NCBI GenBank assembly: GCA_001442985.1
Contig: LDYB01000016.1
Location: 248,001-312,000, forward strand
Direction: 5' to 3'
From: Armatimonadetes bacterium DC
GTDB lineage: Bacteria; Armatimonadota; Fimbriimonadia; Fimbriimonadales; GBS-DC
DNA length: 64,000 nt
Positions 26,742 to 36,115 of the stretch are shown in pieces; position 1 is the stretch's first letter, and each line of letters begins with the position of its first letter. The translations under genes were made by a program, and so were the position numbers. The notes beneath the pieces were generated by a model. That model saw only the letters and a program-made list of their open reading frames with translations, was not told the DNA's origin and did no database searches.

Positions 26742-27056
26742 TTAACCTTGAGACGACTCCAGTTTCTGCAGGATGGCGTCCAGTTTCTTTTCAATCTGAT
26801 GGATTTCGGTGCGTGTGGGAATTTGCAGTTCCTTCAAGACCTCCTGCAGTTCCTCACGGATCAGTTTGCGCAGGGCGTTGCGTTCCTTTTCGCCGCGCTT
26901 CACGAGGCGCTCAATCATCTCTTCCGCCTCTTCGCGCTGGGCTTGCCCTTTTTTGACCATCTCATCCACGAGATTCTGCGCCGTTTCACGGGTCAGCGAA
27001 ACTGCCCCCAGTCCTAAAAGAAAACCCTGTTCCAGCATTTCACGCAAAGTTGCCAT
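26742..27056 (-). CDS. Phasin-like small coiled-coil protein
   Basis: A 104-residue helical, charged protein: LREMLEQGFLLGLGAVSLTRETAQNLVDEMVKKGQ followed by EEAEEMIERLVKRG and a C-terminal coiled coil. This resembles the phasin / polyhydroxyalkanoate granule-associated family, in which the first helix lies on a hydrophobic surface. It heads an operon with the UbiB-like gene (3-bp gap). A strong Shine-Dalgarno (GAGGAGGGAGA) precedes ATG 27056, and a TATACT box lies at 27078-27083. No PHA synthase is present nearby, so a link to UbiB or membranes is as likely as granules. Confidence 0.7.
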   Translation of the reverse strand: MATLREMLEQGFLLGLGAVSLTRETAQNLVDEMVKKGQAQREEAEEMIERLVKRGEKERNALRKLIREELQEVLKELQIPTRTEIHQIEKKLDAILQKLESSQG

Positions 27057-27109
27057 TCTAGTCTCCCTCCTCTAGAAAGTATACCTGAGAGTGGGGTATA
27101 CTGTTGGGG

Positions 27110-27126
27110 AACCTGCGTCGCAGGTT
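27110..27126. promoter_or_regulatory. 17-bp perfect inverted repeat, candidate operator of the metal operon
   Basis: AACCTGCG-T-CGCAGGTT lies just after a TATACT box (27097-27102) and just before a TATAAG box (27132-27137), upstream of the metal-resistance genes. An operator for a metal-responsive regulator is plausible; no regulator gene is in the window. Confidence 0.5.
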
Positions 27127-27172
27127 GCGCGTATAAGAGGGTAGACCTATGCACGGCTTCGGGAGCAATAAC

Positions 27173-27547
27173 ATGGGCAGGTTGTCCCTCGGCATGGCGT
27201 TCGCCGTGCTGATGGTTGCCCTTTTGAGCGGGTATAGTGCGCCCTGCCCGTGCAACGCCTTCCCCTCGAAGGCGTCCGACTCCCATGCTTGTTGCAAGCC
27301 AATCCCTTCCCAAACCGAATCCAACCCATGCTCTCACTCCTGTCGGCTCTGTCAGGCACAGCCGTTGCCGAAGGCGTTCCTGCCTGCATCAGTGGAGCTG
27401 CCCGTTGTCGGCTGGGTTGTCGCAAGCCTCGTTCCGCCTGCGGTTTTGCCAGACCTCTCCGCTGGCGAGGCAATCATTCCGTATTTTGATCTCCATAGTC
27501 ACAGTCCGCCCCTCCTTTGCCCCTCTGCACGCGCTCCTCCTGTCTGA
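27173..27547 (+). CDS. Cys-rich secreted small protein heading the metal operon
   Basis: A ~124-residue protein with a hydrophobic signal-like start (LSLGMAFAVLMVALLSG) followed by CPC, HACC and CSHSCRLC clusters that could bind soft metals, then a second hydrophobic stretch and a Pro/His-rich tail. It is the first frame after the operator-like palindrome. ATG 27173 has GGGAG 7 nt upstream; ATG 27149, 11 nt after TATAAG, is the alternative. It resembles the small proteins that lead copper-efflux operons, but I cannot assign a family. Confidence 0.55.
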   Translation: MGRLSLGMAFAVLMVALLSGYSAPCPCNAFPSKASDSHACCKPIPSQTESNPCSHSCRLCQAQPLPKAFLPASVELPVVGWVVASLVPPAVLPDLSAGEAIIPYFDLHSHSPPLLCPSARAPPV

Positions 27548-27666
27548 AAGCGTGTCGGTTCACGCGCAGGGTGAGCTGTGAGCTCACGCCGCGCCTTTCT
27601 ACACACACGCTTTCGCTAACGCACGGTCGTCCGTGCGCCCATCAGAATGCATAGGAGGAGAAAACC

Positions 27667-28182
27667 ATGCGACTTATCAGCTTGTTGACAGCACTGATTG
27701 TGAGTGCGAGCATTGCGCAAGCGCCCGAATACACGCTGGCGATTGAGGTCAAAGGACTTCACTGCCAGGGATGTGTGGAGCCTGTAGAGTCAGGCTTGAA
27801 ACAGGTGTCGGGCGTTAAGTCGGCGAAGTTGAACTTCAAAACGGGTATCGCGACAGTCCAGTTCGTTGAGGAAAGCGCCACGGTCTCTGAGCTGGTGAAC
27901 CATGTGGCTCAGATTCCGCATGCGATGGGCAAGTCGATGAAATACACCGGGGCGCTGCTGCTTCAAATAGAAGGCGATCTGGGCAAGGTGCAGAAGGCGC
28001 TTCAATCGCTGAGCGGGGTGCAGAAGGTGGAGAAGCGCGAGAAGACGGTTCTGCGCCTGACCTTTAAGCCCGACGCGAAGGTGCGCTATGCCCAGATTGC
28101 GGACGCAGTGAAGCGCGCTGGGGGCAAAATCGCTCCTTGGAAGTCCGCTCACAACGACTCTCACGCGGAGCATCACCACTGA
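27667..28182 (+). CDS. Secreted protein with two HMA-like domains and His-rich tail
   Basis: A 171-residue protein with a signal peptide (LISLLTALIVSASIAQA). Domain 1 (residues ~20-90) has the metal-binding GLHCQGC (CxxC) of heavy-metal-associated domains. Domain 2 (~95-155) has the same fold pattern but no CxxC. The tail HNDSHAEHHH would add metal ligands. It precedes the CopB-type ATPase, which lacks an HMA domain of its own. A periplasmic copper chaperone or sensor is a reasonable inference. The Shine-Dalgarno AGGAGGAG supports the ATG. The 120 bp upstream contain a GCACGG/CCGTGC hairpin. Confidence 0.75.
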   Translation: MRLISLLTALIVSASIAQAPEYTLAIEVKGLHCQGCVEPVESGLKQVSGVKSAKLNFKTGIATVQFVEESATVSELVNHVAQIPHAMGKSMKYTGALLLQIEGDLGKVQKALQSLSGVQKVEKREKTVLRLTFKPDAKVRYAQIADAVKRAGGKIAPWKSAHNDSHAEHHH

Positions 28183-28235
28183 GAGGCTGAGCTGGGGGCG
28201 TGGCAACACGCCCCCCCCACTAACAGGAGGGATTT

Positions 28236-30326
28236 ATGTTACACTACCACCCGGCGCATCATGGCGCCCCTTCGCCTCGGTCCGCCCCAGCGCACGATCA
28301 CCACGCGGGGCATACAGTCGTGATGTTCCGCAATCGTTTCATCGTCTGCTCCGCGCTGACGATTCCGATTCTCGTCTGGAGCGAGAGCCTTCAGCAGTGG
28401 TTGGGTTTTGAGGCGCCGCGTTTTCCGGGCAGCGATGCTCTGGTGCCCGTGTTGAGTGCGGTGGTCTTTCTCTACGGTGGAACGCCCTTCTTGCAGGGCG
28501 CGGTGCGCGAATGGCGTGCCCGGAAGCCGGGCATGATGACACTGATCGCGCTGGCAATCAGTGTGGCGTTCGGGTACAGCCTTGCCACCACGCTGGGGCT
28601 GCAGGGCATGCCCTTCTACTGGGAGATGGCGACCCTGATCGATGTGATGTTGCTGGGGCACTGGCTGGAGATGGCGGCGGTTGGCAGGGCGTCTCAGGCA
28701 CTGGAGCATCTGGTCGCGCTATTGCCCCCGCAGGCGCATGTGGTGCGCGGGGAGCAAGTGGTGGATGTACCGCTGGAGGCGGTGCAGGTGGGCGACCGTG
28801 TTCTGGTGCGCACGGGCGAGCAAGTGCCCATAGACGGTGTGGTGCTGGAGGGGGCTTCCAGCGTGAATGAGGCGTTTCTGACGGGTGAATCGCGCCCTGT
28901 GCCCAAACAGCCCGGCGACGAGGTTGTGGCTGGCTCCATCAATCTGGAGGGGCGGCTGATTGTGGAGGCGCGGCGCGTGGGCACCGCCACTACACTGCAT
29001 CAGCTGATGCGACTGGTAGAAGAAGCGCAGCACACACGCAGTCGCTTCCAGGTGCTGGGCGATCGGCTCGCTTTCTGGCTCACCGTGATCGCGCTGCTGA
29101 TGGCAGCAGGAGCAGGCATCGCGTGGCACCTCAGCGGCGCCGATTGGCAGTTCACGCTCGCACGCGCCGTTACCGTACTGGTCATCGCCTGCCCGCACGC
29201 GCTGGGGCTGGCAATTCCGCTCATTCTGGTCCAGGCGACGGGGCGCGCCGCCCGAAACGGCATCCTGATCCGCAATCGTGAAGCCATTGAGCGTGCCCGC
29301 ACCATTCAGGTGGTCGCGTTCGATAAAACAGGTACGCTCACGGAAGGGCGGTTCGCTGTTACGGGCATCTGGGTTGCAGGAATGGAAGAAACGACCGCCC
29401 TGCAAATCGCGGCGACGCTGGAGCAGAACACGAGCCATCCGCTGGCGCAGGCTCTGCTCGAGGCAGCCCAGGAGCGAGGTATCTTGCCCAGCAGGCTGGA
29501 CGAGTTCCAAACCGCGCCCGGCAAGGGCGTGGAAGGGCGTATTGACGGTACGCTTTACCGACTGGGACGCCCCGAATGGCTCGCGGAATTTGGCATTGAA
29601 CAAACGCCAGCCCTTCAGACAGCTCTGGCACATGCCGAACAGCACGGCGAAACAACTATTGTGCTGTTCAACACGCACGGAGCGCAGGCAGCGTTCACGC
29701 TCGCGGACCGCGTTCGCCCGGGTGCAAAAGAGGTCGTTGCGGCGCTCCATGCGATGGACATTCAGGTCGTGATGATTACAGGCGACGCCGAAGCGGTGGC
29801 ACGCACTGTCGCCGAACAACTCCAGATTGATACTTACTACGCACGCGTGCTGCCCGATCAGAAGGCCGACATCGTGCGCCAGCTTCGAGAGCAGGGGCAA
29901 CGGGTTGCCTTTGTGGGCGACGGCATCAACGATGCACCTGCCCTGCTCGCCGCCGATATCGGCTTCGCCATCGGCGCGGGCACAAATGTTGCTATCGAAT
30001 CCGCGGATGTGGTGCTGGTCGAGAACGACCCACGCGATGTGGTCTTCTTCCTGCGACTGGCACGACTGGGCTACACTAAAATGGTGCAGAACCTGTTCTG
30101 GGCAACGGGCTACAACCTGATTGCCCTGCCGCTGGCGGCGGGTGTAGCGGCGCGCTGGGGGCTACTGCTCTCCCCTGCAGTGGGCGCACTGCTGATGAGC
30201 CTGTCGACGGTGATTGTCGCGATAAACGCGCTCCTGCTCCGCCGCGCAAGGCTCGATAACGGCGAAGCCATCCCACACCAGCATACCCACTCTACAACTC
30301 ACACTACAGGAGGGAAACAACCATGA
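28236..30326 (+). CDS. copB: Heavy-metal P-type ATPase, CopB (P1B-3) type
   Basis: A 696-residue copper or silver exporting ATPase. The N-terminus is His-rich ([15 protein letters not shown]) in place of HMA domains. The transmembrane metal motif is CPH at ~319-321, diagnostic of the P1B-3 CopB group, instead of CPC. Phosphorylation motif DKTGT is at ~363, the actuator motif is TGES, and [12 protein letters not shown] provides the hinge. It pumps metal from the cytoplasm to the periplasm. Strong Shine-Dalgarno (ACAGGAGGG). Its stop overlaps the adaptor gene ATG (ATGA), so the operon continues. Cu(II)/Ag(I) preference is from family knowledge. Confidence 0.92.
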   Translation: MLHYHPAHHGAPSPRSAPAHDHHAGHTVVMFRNRFIVCSALTIPILVWSESLQQWLGFEAPRFPGSDALVPVLSAVVFLYGGTPFLQGAVREWRARKPGMMTLIALAISVAFGYSLATTLGLQGMPFYWEMATLIDVMLLGHWLEMAAVGRASQALEHLVALLPPQAHVVRGEQVVDVPLEAVQVGDRVLVRTGEQVPIDGVVLEGASSVNEAFLTGESRPVPKQPGDEVVAGSINLEGRLIVEARRVGTATTLHQLMRLVEEAQHTRSRFQVLGDRLAFWLTVIALLMAAGAGIAWHLSGADWQFTLARAVTVLVIACPHALGLAIPLILVQATGRAARNGILIRNREAIERARTIQVVAFDKTGTLTEGRFAVTGIWVAGMEETTALQIAATLEQNTSHPLAQALLEAAQERGILPSRLDEFQTAPGKGVEGRIDGTLYRLGRPEWLAEFGIEQTPALQTALAHAEQHGETTIVLFNTHGAQAAFTLADRVRPGAKEVVAALHAMDIQVVMITGDAEAVARTVAEQLQIDTYYARVLPDQKADIVRQLREQGQRVAFVGDGINDAPALLAADIGFAIGAGTNVAIESADVVLVENDPRDVVFFLRLARLGYTKMVQNLFWATGYNLIALPLAAGVAARWGLLLSPAVGALLMSLSTVIVAINALLLRRARLDNGEAIPHQHTHSTTHTTGGKQP

Positions 30327-32043
30327 AAAAATGGTTCCCCATTCTCAGCAGCCTTATTTTGCTGGCAGGACTCACATTGGGCACATGGTGGGTGGTGCAG
30401 ACCCAGCGCCCCCCAGGTGCAATGACCCCGCTGGAAGCGCAGGGGATGGACATGACGGTCATGAAACCCCCGCGCGGCGCGTTCCCTGTAAGCACGGAAG
30501 AGGTGCAACCGCGCCCGTTCCTGCCCTCCGTCGCCTATCCCGCCACTTTCCGCGCCTACAACGAGGAGGTTCTCCGTGCCCGTATCACAGGGAGGCTGAT
30601 GGAGACCCGCGTCTATCCGGGCGACCGTGTGCAGTCGGGGCAGCTGCTGGCACTGATTGAACCAGAGGAGTATCAGGCGCTGGCGCAGGGCGCGGCAGGC
30701 GGGCTGCAGATGGCACTGGCAGAGCAGAGGGAAGCGCTCTCGATGGTGCAGGAAGCCGACGCGGCGCTTCAGGCAGCGAAAGCGCGCCTCCAGCAAACCC
30801 AGGCGGAGCTGGACGAAGCCCAGCAGATGCTCCGCGTCGCCGAAGCCGAGTTGCGAACGGCTCAGGCGCACTGGAACAGACGGAAACTGAGATTCGGGCA
30901 GCACGTGCAGAAGTGGAGTTCTGGCAGGCGGAATCGGAACGCCAGAACGCCCTGCTGCAGAAAGGCTTCGTGTCGAAACGCGACGCTCAGGCTGCGGAGA
31001 CACGCCTCAAGCAAGCGCGTGAAAGCCTGCAGGCAGCGCAAGCCGCTTATCGTTCGCAACAGTCGCGAGTTGAGCAGTTGCAGGCAAATCGCGAGGCGAT
31101 GCGCGCCCGTATCCAACGCGCCCAATCCGCTCTCGAAGCGGCTGAGCGGGAGGTGCAATCTGCCACCGCGCGCCAGCAAGCGGCTCAGGCACGGCTCCAG
31201 CGCGCGCAAGCGCAAATCCAAGCCGAGCAGGGCAAAACACGCGCCGCCCAGCTGCAGGTCACCTACACCCGCATCGTGGCGCTCAACCCGGGAGTGATTA
31301 CGGAGCGACTTACCGAGCCGGGCACCCTGGTTCAACCCGGCACGCCCATCTTCCGCCTGCAGAACACCACCCGGATTCGGGTTCAGGCAAAGGTCGCCGA
31401 GCAGGACGCCACTCGAATCCGTGTTGGATACCCCGTCTGGATACGGCGCTACGCCGAGCCGAATCGTGTCTATGCAGCGCGCGTGAGCGCCATTTTCCGC
31501 GAAGCCGATCCGAACACCCGCACGATGATTGTGGAAGCCATCCTGCCCAACTCCGACGGGCGCCTCAGCGTGGGCGAATATGCCGAAATGCGGATCGGAC
31601 TGCGCGGCGATTCCCGTTCTGCACTCACCGTGCTCCAGCGCGCTCTTCAGTACGACGAACATCAGCGCCCCTATGTGTGGGTGGTGGAAAAAGTGCATCG
31701 CCATACCCATCAGCCTACCACCTACTACTGCACGATGCACCCGCAGATAGAGCAAAACGAACCCGGAATCTGCCCCATTTGCAAGATGGAGCTGGTTCCC
31801 AAAGAACAACCTGCTGACTATATCGCACGCCGACGCTATGTGAAGGTGGGACTTTCCGACGGCGAGCGTACCGAGATTCTGGAGGGTCTCAAAGCGGGCG
31901 ATCAGGTGATTACCTTCGGCTTTGCAAACCTTGTGGAGGGCGACCCTGTGTTTCCCACTGAGTGGACTACACGAGGACCCCGCCAGATTACCCCACCCCA
32001 GTTTCAGCCATCCACCCCTTCCCACGGAGGGCACGGGCATTGA
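30323..32043 (+). pseudogene. CusB-like RND periplasmic adaptor, split by a frameshift
   Basis: Two overlapping frames together make one adaptor of ~573 residues. The first frame (from ATG 30323) has a membrane anchor, a lipoyl-type half motif (RITGRLMETRVYPGDRVQSGQLLALIEPEE) and the first coiled-coil helix, and is lost after AEAELRTAQA. The second frame picks up near 30868 with LEQTETEIRAARAEVEFW and continues through the return helix, beta-barrel, and a metal-binding YYCTMHPQIEQ ... CPICKMELVP insert, ending in a His/Gly tail. One missing base near 30866-30868 restores the gene. It may be a real mutation or a sequencing or assembly error; no slippery heptamer suggests programmed shifting. 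The adaptor links the RND pump to an outer-membrane channel. Confidence 0.8.
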
Positions 32044-32069
32044 GGAGGCACAGCCATTCTCTGAAGAGT

Positions 32070-32459
32070 CTATTCCGCGCCGAGCTGGTTCAGAAACCGC
32101 TGTACACTCACAACCTGAATGCCGAACTCCGCCATTTTCTGGAGCAGCTCGGGGTCGCGTTTGAGATCGTCGTCGCGCGTAACAAGGTACTCCGCGCCAC
32201 CCTTGATGGCGGTCTCCAGAAACATGTTATCGTGCGGGTCGCGGCAGAGGTTTATCAGTTCTTGCACAAGGTCTGGATGATAAGACATTCTTCGCATCAA
32301 TCGTGGGCGCATCAGAACCTGCCAGAGTTCGTCCAGAAGCGGTTGGCTCACCATCACGAGGAACTGCACTTTCCGAAAGGCTTCCATAACCAGAGCGGGC
32401 GCGCCGTGAGGGTTCAGTACCGCCGATACCCAGACATTCGTCTCGATCACGGCGCGCAT
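32070..32459 (-). CDS. PIN-domain toxin (VapC-like) of a toxin-antitoxin pair
   Basis: A 129-residue PIN-domain ribonuclease of the group with C-terminal LVTRDDDL. The N-terminal motif is VIETNVWVSAVL, where the usual first catalytic Asp is Glu; the acidic residue of LLDELWQVL and the Asp/Asn stretch of CRDPHDNMFLE follow. Such toxins cleave RNA and are blocked by the partner antitoxin. The start overlaps the antitoxin gene by 13 bp. It lies on the strand opposite to the metal-efflux operon, between adaptor and pump genes. Confidence 0.8.
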   Translation of the reverse strand: MRAVIETNVWVSAVLNPHGAPALVMEAFRKVQFLVMVSQPLLDELWQVLMRPRLMRRMSYHPDLVQELINLCRDPHDNMFLETAIKGGAEYLVTRDDDLKRDPELLQKMAEFGIQVVSVQRFLNQLGAE

Positions 32460-32707
32460 CGCTGGCGATATTCTTCGTACGCCGCAGTAATCTCGGCTTC
32501 GATGTCTTCGGGAGGCTGGTACTGGGAAGCTCGACGGAACGCCTGGAGCAGCTGCTCCATGCGCTTCTGCCAGTCTTCCTCGGTAAGCTGCAGCCAGCGG
32601 CTAACAATCTCGCGAGCCAGTGCTTCAGGGCTGACCTGCCGACACTCTGCAAGGTACCGCAGGCGCTGCCAGTCGGTTTCGCTCAAATCAATTTTCAAGG
32701 TTGCCAT
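32447..32707 (-). CDS. Antitoxin of the PIN-domain toxin
   Basis: An 86-residue protein with a ribbon-helix-helix-like N-terminus (ATLKIDLSETDWQRLRYLAECRQVSPEALAREIVSRWLQL) and a charged helical tail that would wrap the toxin. It is first in the pair with a 13-bp overlap, the usual order. The -10 box TATAAT (32721-32716, minus strand) ends 8 nt before the ATG, so the mRNA is probably leaderless. RHH antitoxins repress their own promoter. Confidence 0.75.
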   Translation of the reverse strand: MATLKIDLSETDWQRLRYLAECRQVSPEALAREIVSRWLQLTEEDWQKRMEQLLQAFRRASQYQPPEDIEAEITAAYEEYRQRCAP

Positions 32708-32715
32708 CCCACCTC

Positions 32716-32721
32716 ATTATA
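32716..32721 (-). promoter_or_regulatory. -10 element of the antitoxin gene (leaderless)
   Basis: Minus-strand GG-TATAAT 8 nt from ATG 32707. On the plus strand the same bases read TTATACC, so the divergent RND gene may use the same site as its own -10. Confidence 0.6.
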
Positions 32722-32737
32722 CCACAGGAGGACTGTC

Positions 32738-35700
32738 ATGAGTCAGCGCGGGTTCAATCTGATCGAGTGGAGTGTGAAGTATCCGTCGGCGGTGCTGGCG
32801 TTTTATACCGCCGTGATTGTGTTGGCAATCTGGGCGGTGGTCGCCTATCTGCCGCGTCGCATGATGCCCTATATCGAAAGCCCCCAGATCGGCATCGTGA
32901 CGCGCGTGCCCGGCTTAAGCGCCGAAGATATGGAGACCTACTATACCAAGCCCATCGAGCAGCGTATGACCGCGATTGCAGGCGTGCGCTACATCCGCAG
33001 CACAACTCAGGACGGCTACAGCATCGTGGTGCTGGAGTTCCCCTACGGCACGGATATGCAGAAAAAGCTCACCGAGGTTCAGGCGCTCATGACCATCACG
33101 CAGGACGACCTGCCGATGCAAGGCGCCAACGCCCAGCCCTCGTGGGTGCTGCAAATTGACCCGCTGAACCTGCCTGTGCTGACCCTTGCCGTAACGGGCG
33201 ACTCGCGCTGGACTCTCGCCCGCATGCGCGAGGTGCTGGAAAACGAGATTGCTGACCGCATCAAGCGCACCAGCGGCGACATCTACACGGTTTCGGTGTT
33301 CGGCGGCTACCGGCGCCAGATTCAGGTGATTGTGGACCGCAACAAGCTCACTGCCTACGGTCTCTCGATTCTGGATGTGCAGCGCGCCGTCGATGCGTTC
33401 AACCTCGCCGCGCCCGCAGGACGGCTCACGGCAGATGCCCATGAAGAGATTGTACGCCTCGATACGCTCGCCCGCAGCGCACAGGAGGTCGCGAACTACC
33501 CTCTGAAAGCCGTCGGCGACCGGGTGGTGTATCTCCGCGATGTCGCCCGCGTAATAGACACCTATGACGAGAAGCGCAGTGGCTATTTCCATCAGTGGCA
33601 ACAGGGCGGTAAGTGGCAGGTTGATGAAGCCATCGCGGTGAATGTGCTGCAGAATCCGTGGGCAAGCTCGCCGCGCGTGATCGAAGCGGTGATGAAAGAG
33701 CTCGAAGCCATCGAGCGCGACTACCCCGGCTTGAAGTTTCGCGTCGCCTACAATAACGCCGAGTTTGTGGAGGTGCTGCTGCGCAACCTGTGGGAAGAGT
33801 TGTTTCTGGCGGTGATTCTGGCGGGGCTGGTGGTGTGGCTCTTTCTGGGCGAGTGGCGCATGACGCTGATTGCGCTCACCGCTATCCCGACCTCGATGGC
33901 GATGGCGATTCTCGCGCTCGTGCCGATGAAGATGAGCCTCAACTCCAGCACGCTGATCGGGCTCCTATTCGGCATCGGGCGGCTGGTGGACGATGCCATT
34001 ATTGACCTGCATGCGGTGCGCCGCCATATGCGCATGGGCAAAGACCCCATGCAGGCGACGGTGGATGGCATCACGGAAGTGCGCCGCTCGGTGGCTGCCA
34101 GCACCCTGATGATTGTGATTGCGCTCACTCCCTTGCTGTTTGCGGGGGGCATCGTGGAGCAGATGTTTGTCGGATTGGTGTGGCCGCTGATTTTCGGGCT
34201 GCTGGCGTCGTTTCTGGTCTCGATGACGCTCACGGCGACGCTGGCGTCGCGCTTTCTGCATGGCATCTCCGAGCAACCAACGCGCATCGAGCGGTGGCTC
34301 ATTCAGCCGTTCCAGCACGGGCTGGACAGGCTGGAGAGCGGCTACGCGCGTCTCATTCGCTGGCTCCTGCGCCATCGGTTCGCGAACATGATGCGCATTC
34401 TCGCAACGCTGGTGGTCGGGTTCGGGTTCTACTACTTCATCGGCAGTGAGATGATGCCGCTGGGCGATATCGGACAAGCCTACTTGCGACTGGAGATGCA
34501 GCCGGGCACTTCGTATGCCGCGACGGAGCGCGCCGTGCGCCAGCTTCAACAAATCATTGAGAAATACCCTGAAATCCGTCGCGTGTCGTGGGAGGTGGGC
34601 GCGGAGGGCGGTCCGGGCTACTACGAGGGCGCGTACTTCACAGGCTACGCCTCCATGCGTGAAAACACCGCGACCGCCATGATAACGCTCACCTCCAAAG
34701 ATGAGCGCAGGCGCGACATCTGGCAGATTATCGACGCGATTCAGGCGGAGGCGACCGCCACCATCCCTGGTATCCGCCTGCTCCAGATTAAGGAGATGGG
34801 TGTGGATGTGATGGCGACCGCCGCCGCACCTATCCAGATACTCATCTACGGACCCGATTTTGAGCTGACCAGCCGTCTGGCAGAAGAGAGTCTGCGGATT
34901 GCAAAGGCACAGGTTCCCGACCTGTTCCAGCCCGGCACCTCGTGGACGATGAACCGTCCCCTGTGGCGGCTGCGCATTGATCTGACCAAAGCGGCGCAGA
35001 TGGGTTTCACGCCCGAAGAGATCGCCCGTCAGGCGCTCTACGCGCTAAAAGGGGGCTATACCCAGCAATTCTATCGCTTCCCGGAGCATGCGGACCGACG
35101 CCAGACGACCATCCTCATCCGCTACGAAGAGTCGCAGCGCCTGCATCCTGCTGACCTCGAGCAATTGATGCTGGTGAACGCGCGCGGGGAGAGCGTGCCG
35201 TTGAAAGCGGTGGCGCGGGTGGAGTATACCCTCGCGCCGACGCTGATCGAGCGCGACGGGCTGCGCCGCGTGGTCAGCCTGATGGGCTACTACCGCAAAG
35301 GCGACTATCAGCCGCCACGCCTCGATACGAATGGCGACGGGCAGGCGGACACCATCCTGTTTGAGCTGCCCCATCCACCGCGCCCCTCGATGGATGTGGC
35401 GATGGATGTGATGATGAAAGCGATGGCGCAGGTCAACTGGCCCCCGCGCGAGTACGGCATGGAAGTGCGCGGCGATATGACCCAGATGATGGACTCGTTC
35501 CGTCGGATGATGGTGGGTTTTCTGGTGGCGCTGCTGTTGATGTATCTGGTGCTGGTGGCGCAGTTTGGAGGCTTTCTGCAGCCGTTGCAGATGATTTTCA
35601 GCCTGCCGCTGGAGCTGTCGGGCGTGTTCATCTTTCTGTGGCTGATGAAGCAGGCGTTCAGTACGGTGTCGTTGCTGGGCATCATTGTGCTGACGGGGAT

Positions 35701-36025
35701 GGATATCACCGCCGCGATTCTGATGATTGACCTGATTCTGGTGCTGCGGGCGCAGGGCGTGCCGCGCGATGAGGCGGTGGTGCAGGGCTGTGTGGATCGC
35801 TTACGCCCGATTTTGATGACCGTGATGGTCACCATTGCCGCGCTGGCGCCCGTTGCTTTCTTCCCGAAGATGGGCACCGACGCCTACCAGCCGCTGGCGA
35901 CCGCAGTGATTGGCGGGCTGCTGATGGGCACGGTTCTGACTCTGATTGACATCCCGATTATGCACACGCTGGTGGACGACCTGTTGCGCTGGTTGCGACG
36001 CGACTCTAAGGAACCGACCGTGTAA
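32738..36025 (+). CDS. RND efflux pump, inner-membrane permease (metal-efflux context)
   Basis: A 1095-residue RND transporter, in the normal size range. N-terminal helix 1 (SAVLAFYTAVIVLAIWAVVAYLP) is followed by the porter domain, then helices 2-6 with the proton-relay DD in GIGRLVDDAIIDLHAV, a second porter domain and helices 7-12. It drives proton-coupled efflux across the envelope with an adaptor and an outer-membrane channel. The nearby CusB-like gene and copB suggest metal ions, but the DD motif and the second-half sequence (GIIVLTGMDITAAI) are not classic CusA, so the substrate stays open. CAGGAGGA precedes the ATG. No TolC-like gene is in the window. Confidence 0.88.
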   Translation: MSQRGFNLIEWSVKYPSAVLAFYTAVIVLAIWAVVAYLPRRMMPYIESPQIGIVTRVPGLSAEDMETYYTKPIEQRMTAIAGVRYIRSTTQDGYSIVVLEFPYGTDMQKKLTEVQALMTITQDDLPMQGANAQPSWVLQIDPLNLPVLTLAVTGDSRWTLARMREVLENEIADRIKRTSGDIYTVSVFGGYRRQIQVIVDRNKLTAYGLSILDVQRAVDAFNLAAPAGRLTADAHEEIVRLDTLARSAQEVANYPLKAVGDRVVYLRDVARVIDTYDEKRSGYFHQWQQGGKWQVDEAIAVNVLQNPWASSPRVIEAVMKELEAIERDYPGLKFRVAYNNAEFVEVLLRNLWEELFLAVILAGLVVWLFLGEWRMTLIALTAIPTSMAMAILALVPMKMSLNSSTLIGLLFGIGRLVDDAIIDLHAVRRHMRMGKDPMQATVDGITEVRRSVAASTLMIVIALTPLLFAGGIVEQMFVGLVWPLIFGLLASFLVSMTLTATLASRFLHGISEQPTRIERWLIQPFQHGLDRLESGYARLIRWLLRHRFANMMRILATLVVGFGFYYFIGSEMMPLGDIGQAYLRLEMQPGTSYAATERAVRQLQQIIEKYPEIRRVSWEVGAEGGPGYYEGAYFTGYASMRENTATAMITLTSKDERRRDIWQIIDAIQAEATATIPGIRLLQIKEMGVDVMATAAAPIQILIYGPDFELTSRLAEESLRIAKAQVPDLFQPGTSWTMNRPLWRLRIDLTKAAQMGFTPEEIARQALYALKGGYTQQFYRFPEHADRRQTTILIRYEESQRLHPADLEQLMLVNARGESVPLKAVARVEYTLAPTLIERDGLRRVVSLMGYYRKGDYQPPRLDTNGDGQADTILFELPHPPRPSMDVAMDVMMKAMAQVNWPPREYGMEVRGDMTQMMDSFRRMMVGFLVALLLMYLVLVAQFGGFLQPLQMIFSLPLELSGVFIFLWLMKQAFSTVSLLGIIVLTGMDITAAILMIDLILVLRAQGVPRDEAVVQGCVDRLRPILMTVMVTIAALAPVAFFPKMGTDAYQPLATAVIGGLLMGTVLTLIDIPIMHTLVDDLLRWLRRDSKEPTV

Positions 36026-36115
36026 GCCAGACTTTTGACCGCCTTAGCAAAGACCTACAGGAAATCGAGCGAGCCTGTCGTATTCCCTCGGAGGTTCAAC
36101 AAGGGAGGTCAAACG

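Noticed and set aside
30860-30913. Programmed -1 frameshifting to explain the split adaptor
   Set aside because: No X-XXY-YYZ slippery heptamer or following stem-loop is visible near the switch; a one-base deletion or sequencing error is simpler.
30862-32040. 392-codon minus-strand frame opposite the adaptor gene
   Set aside because: The plus strand carries adaptor motifs on both sides of a single frameshift; the minus frame has no family features.
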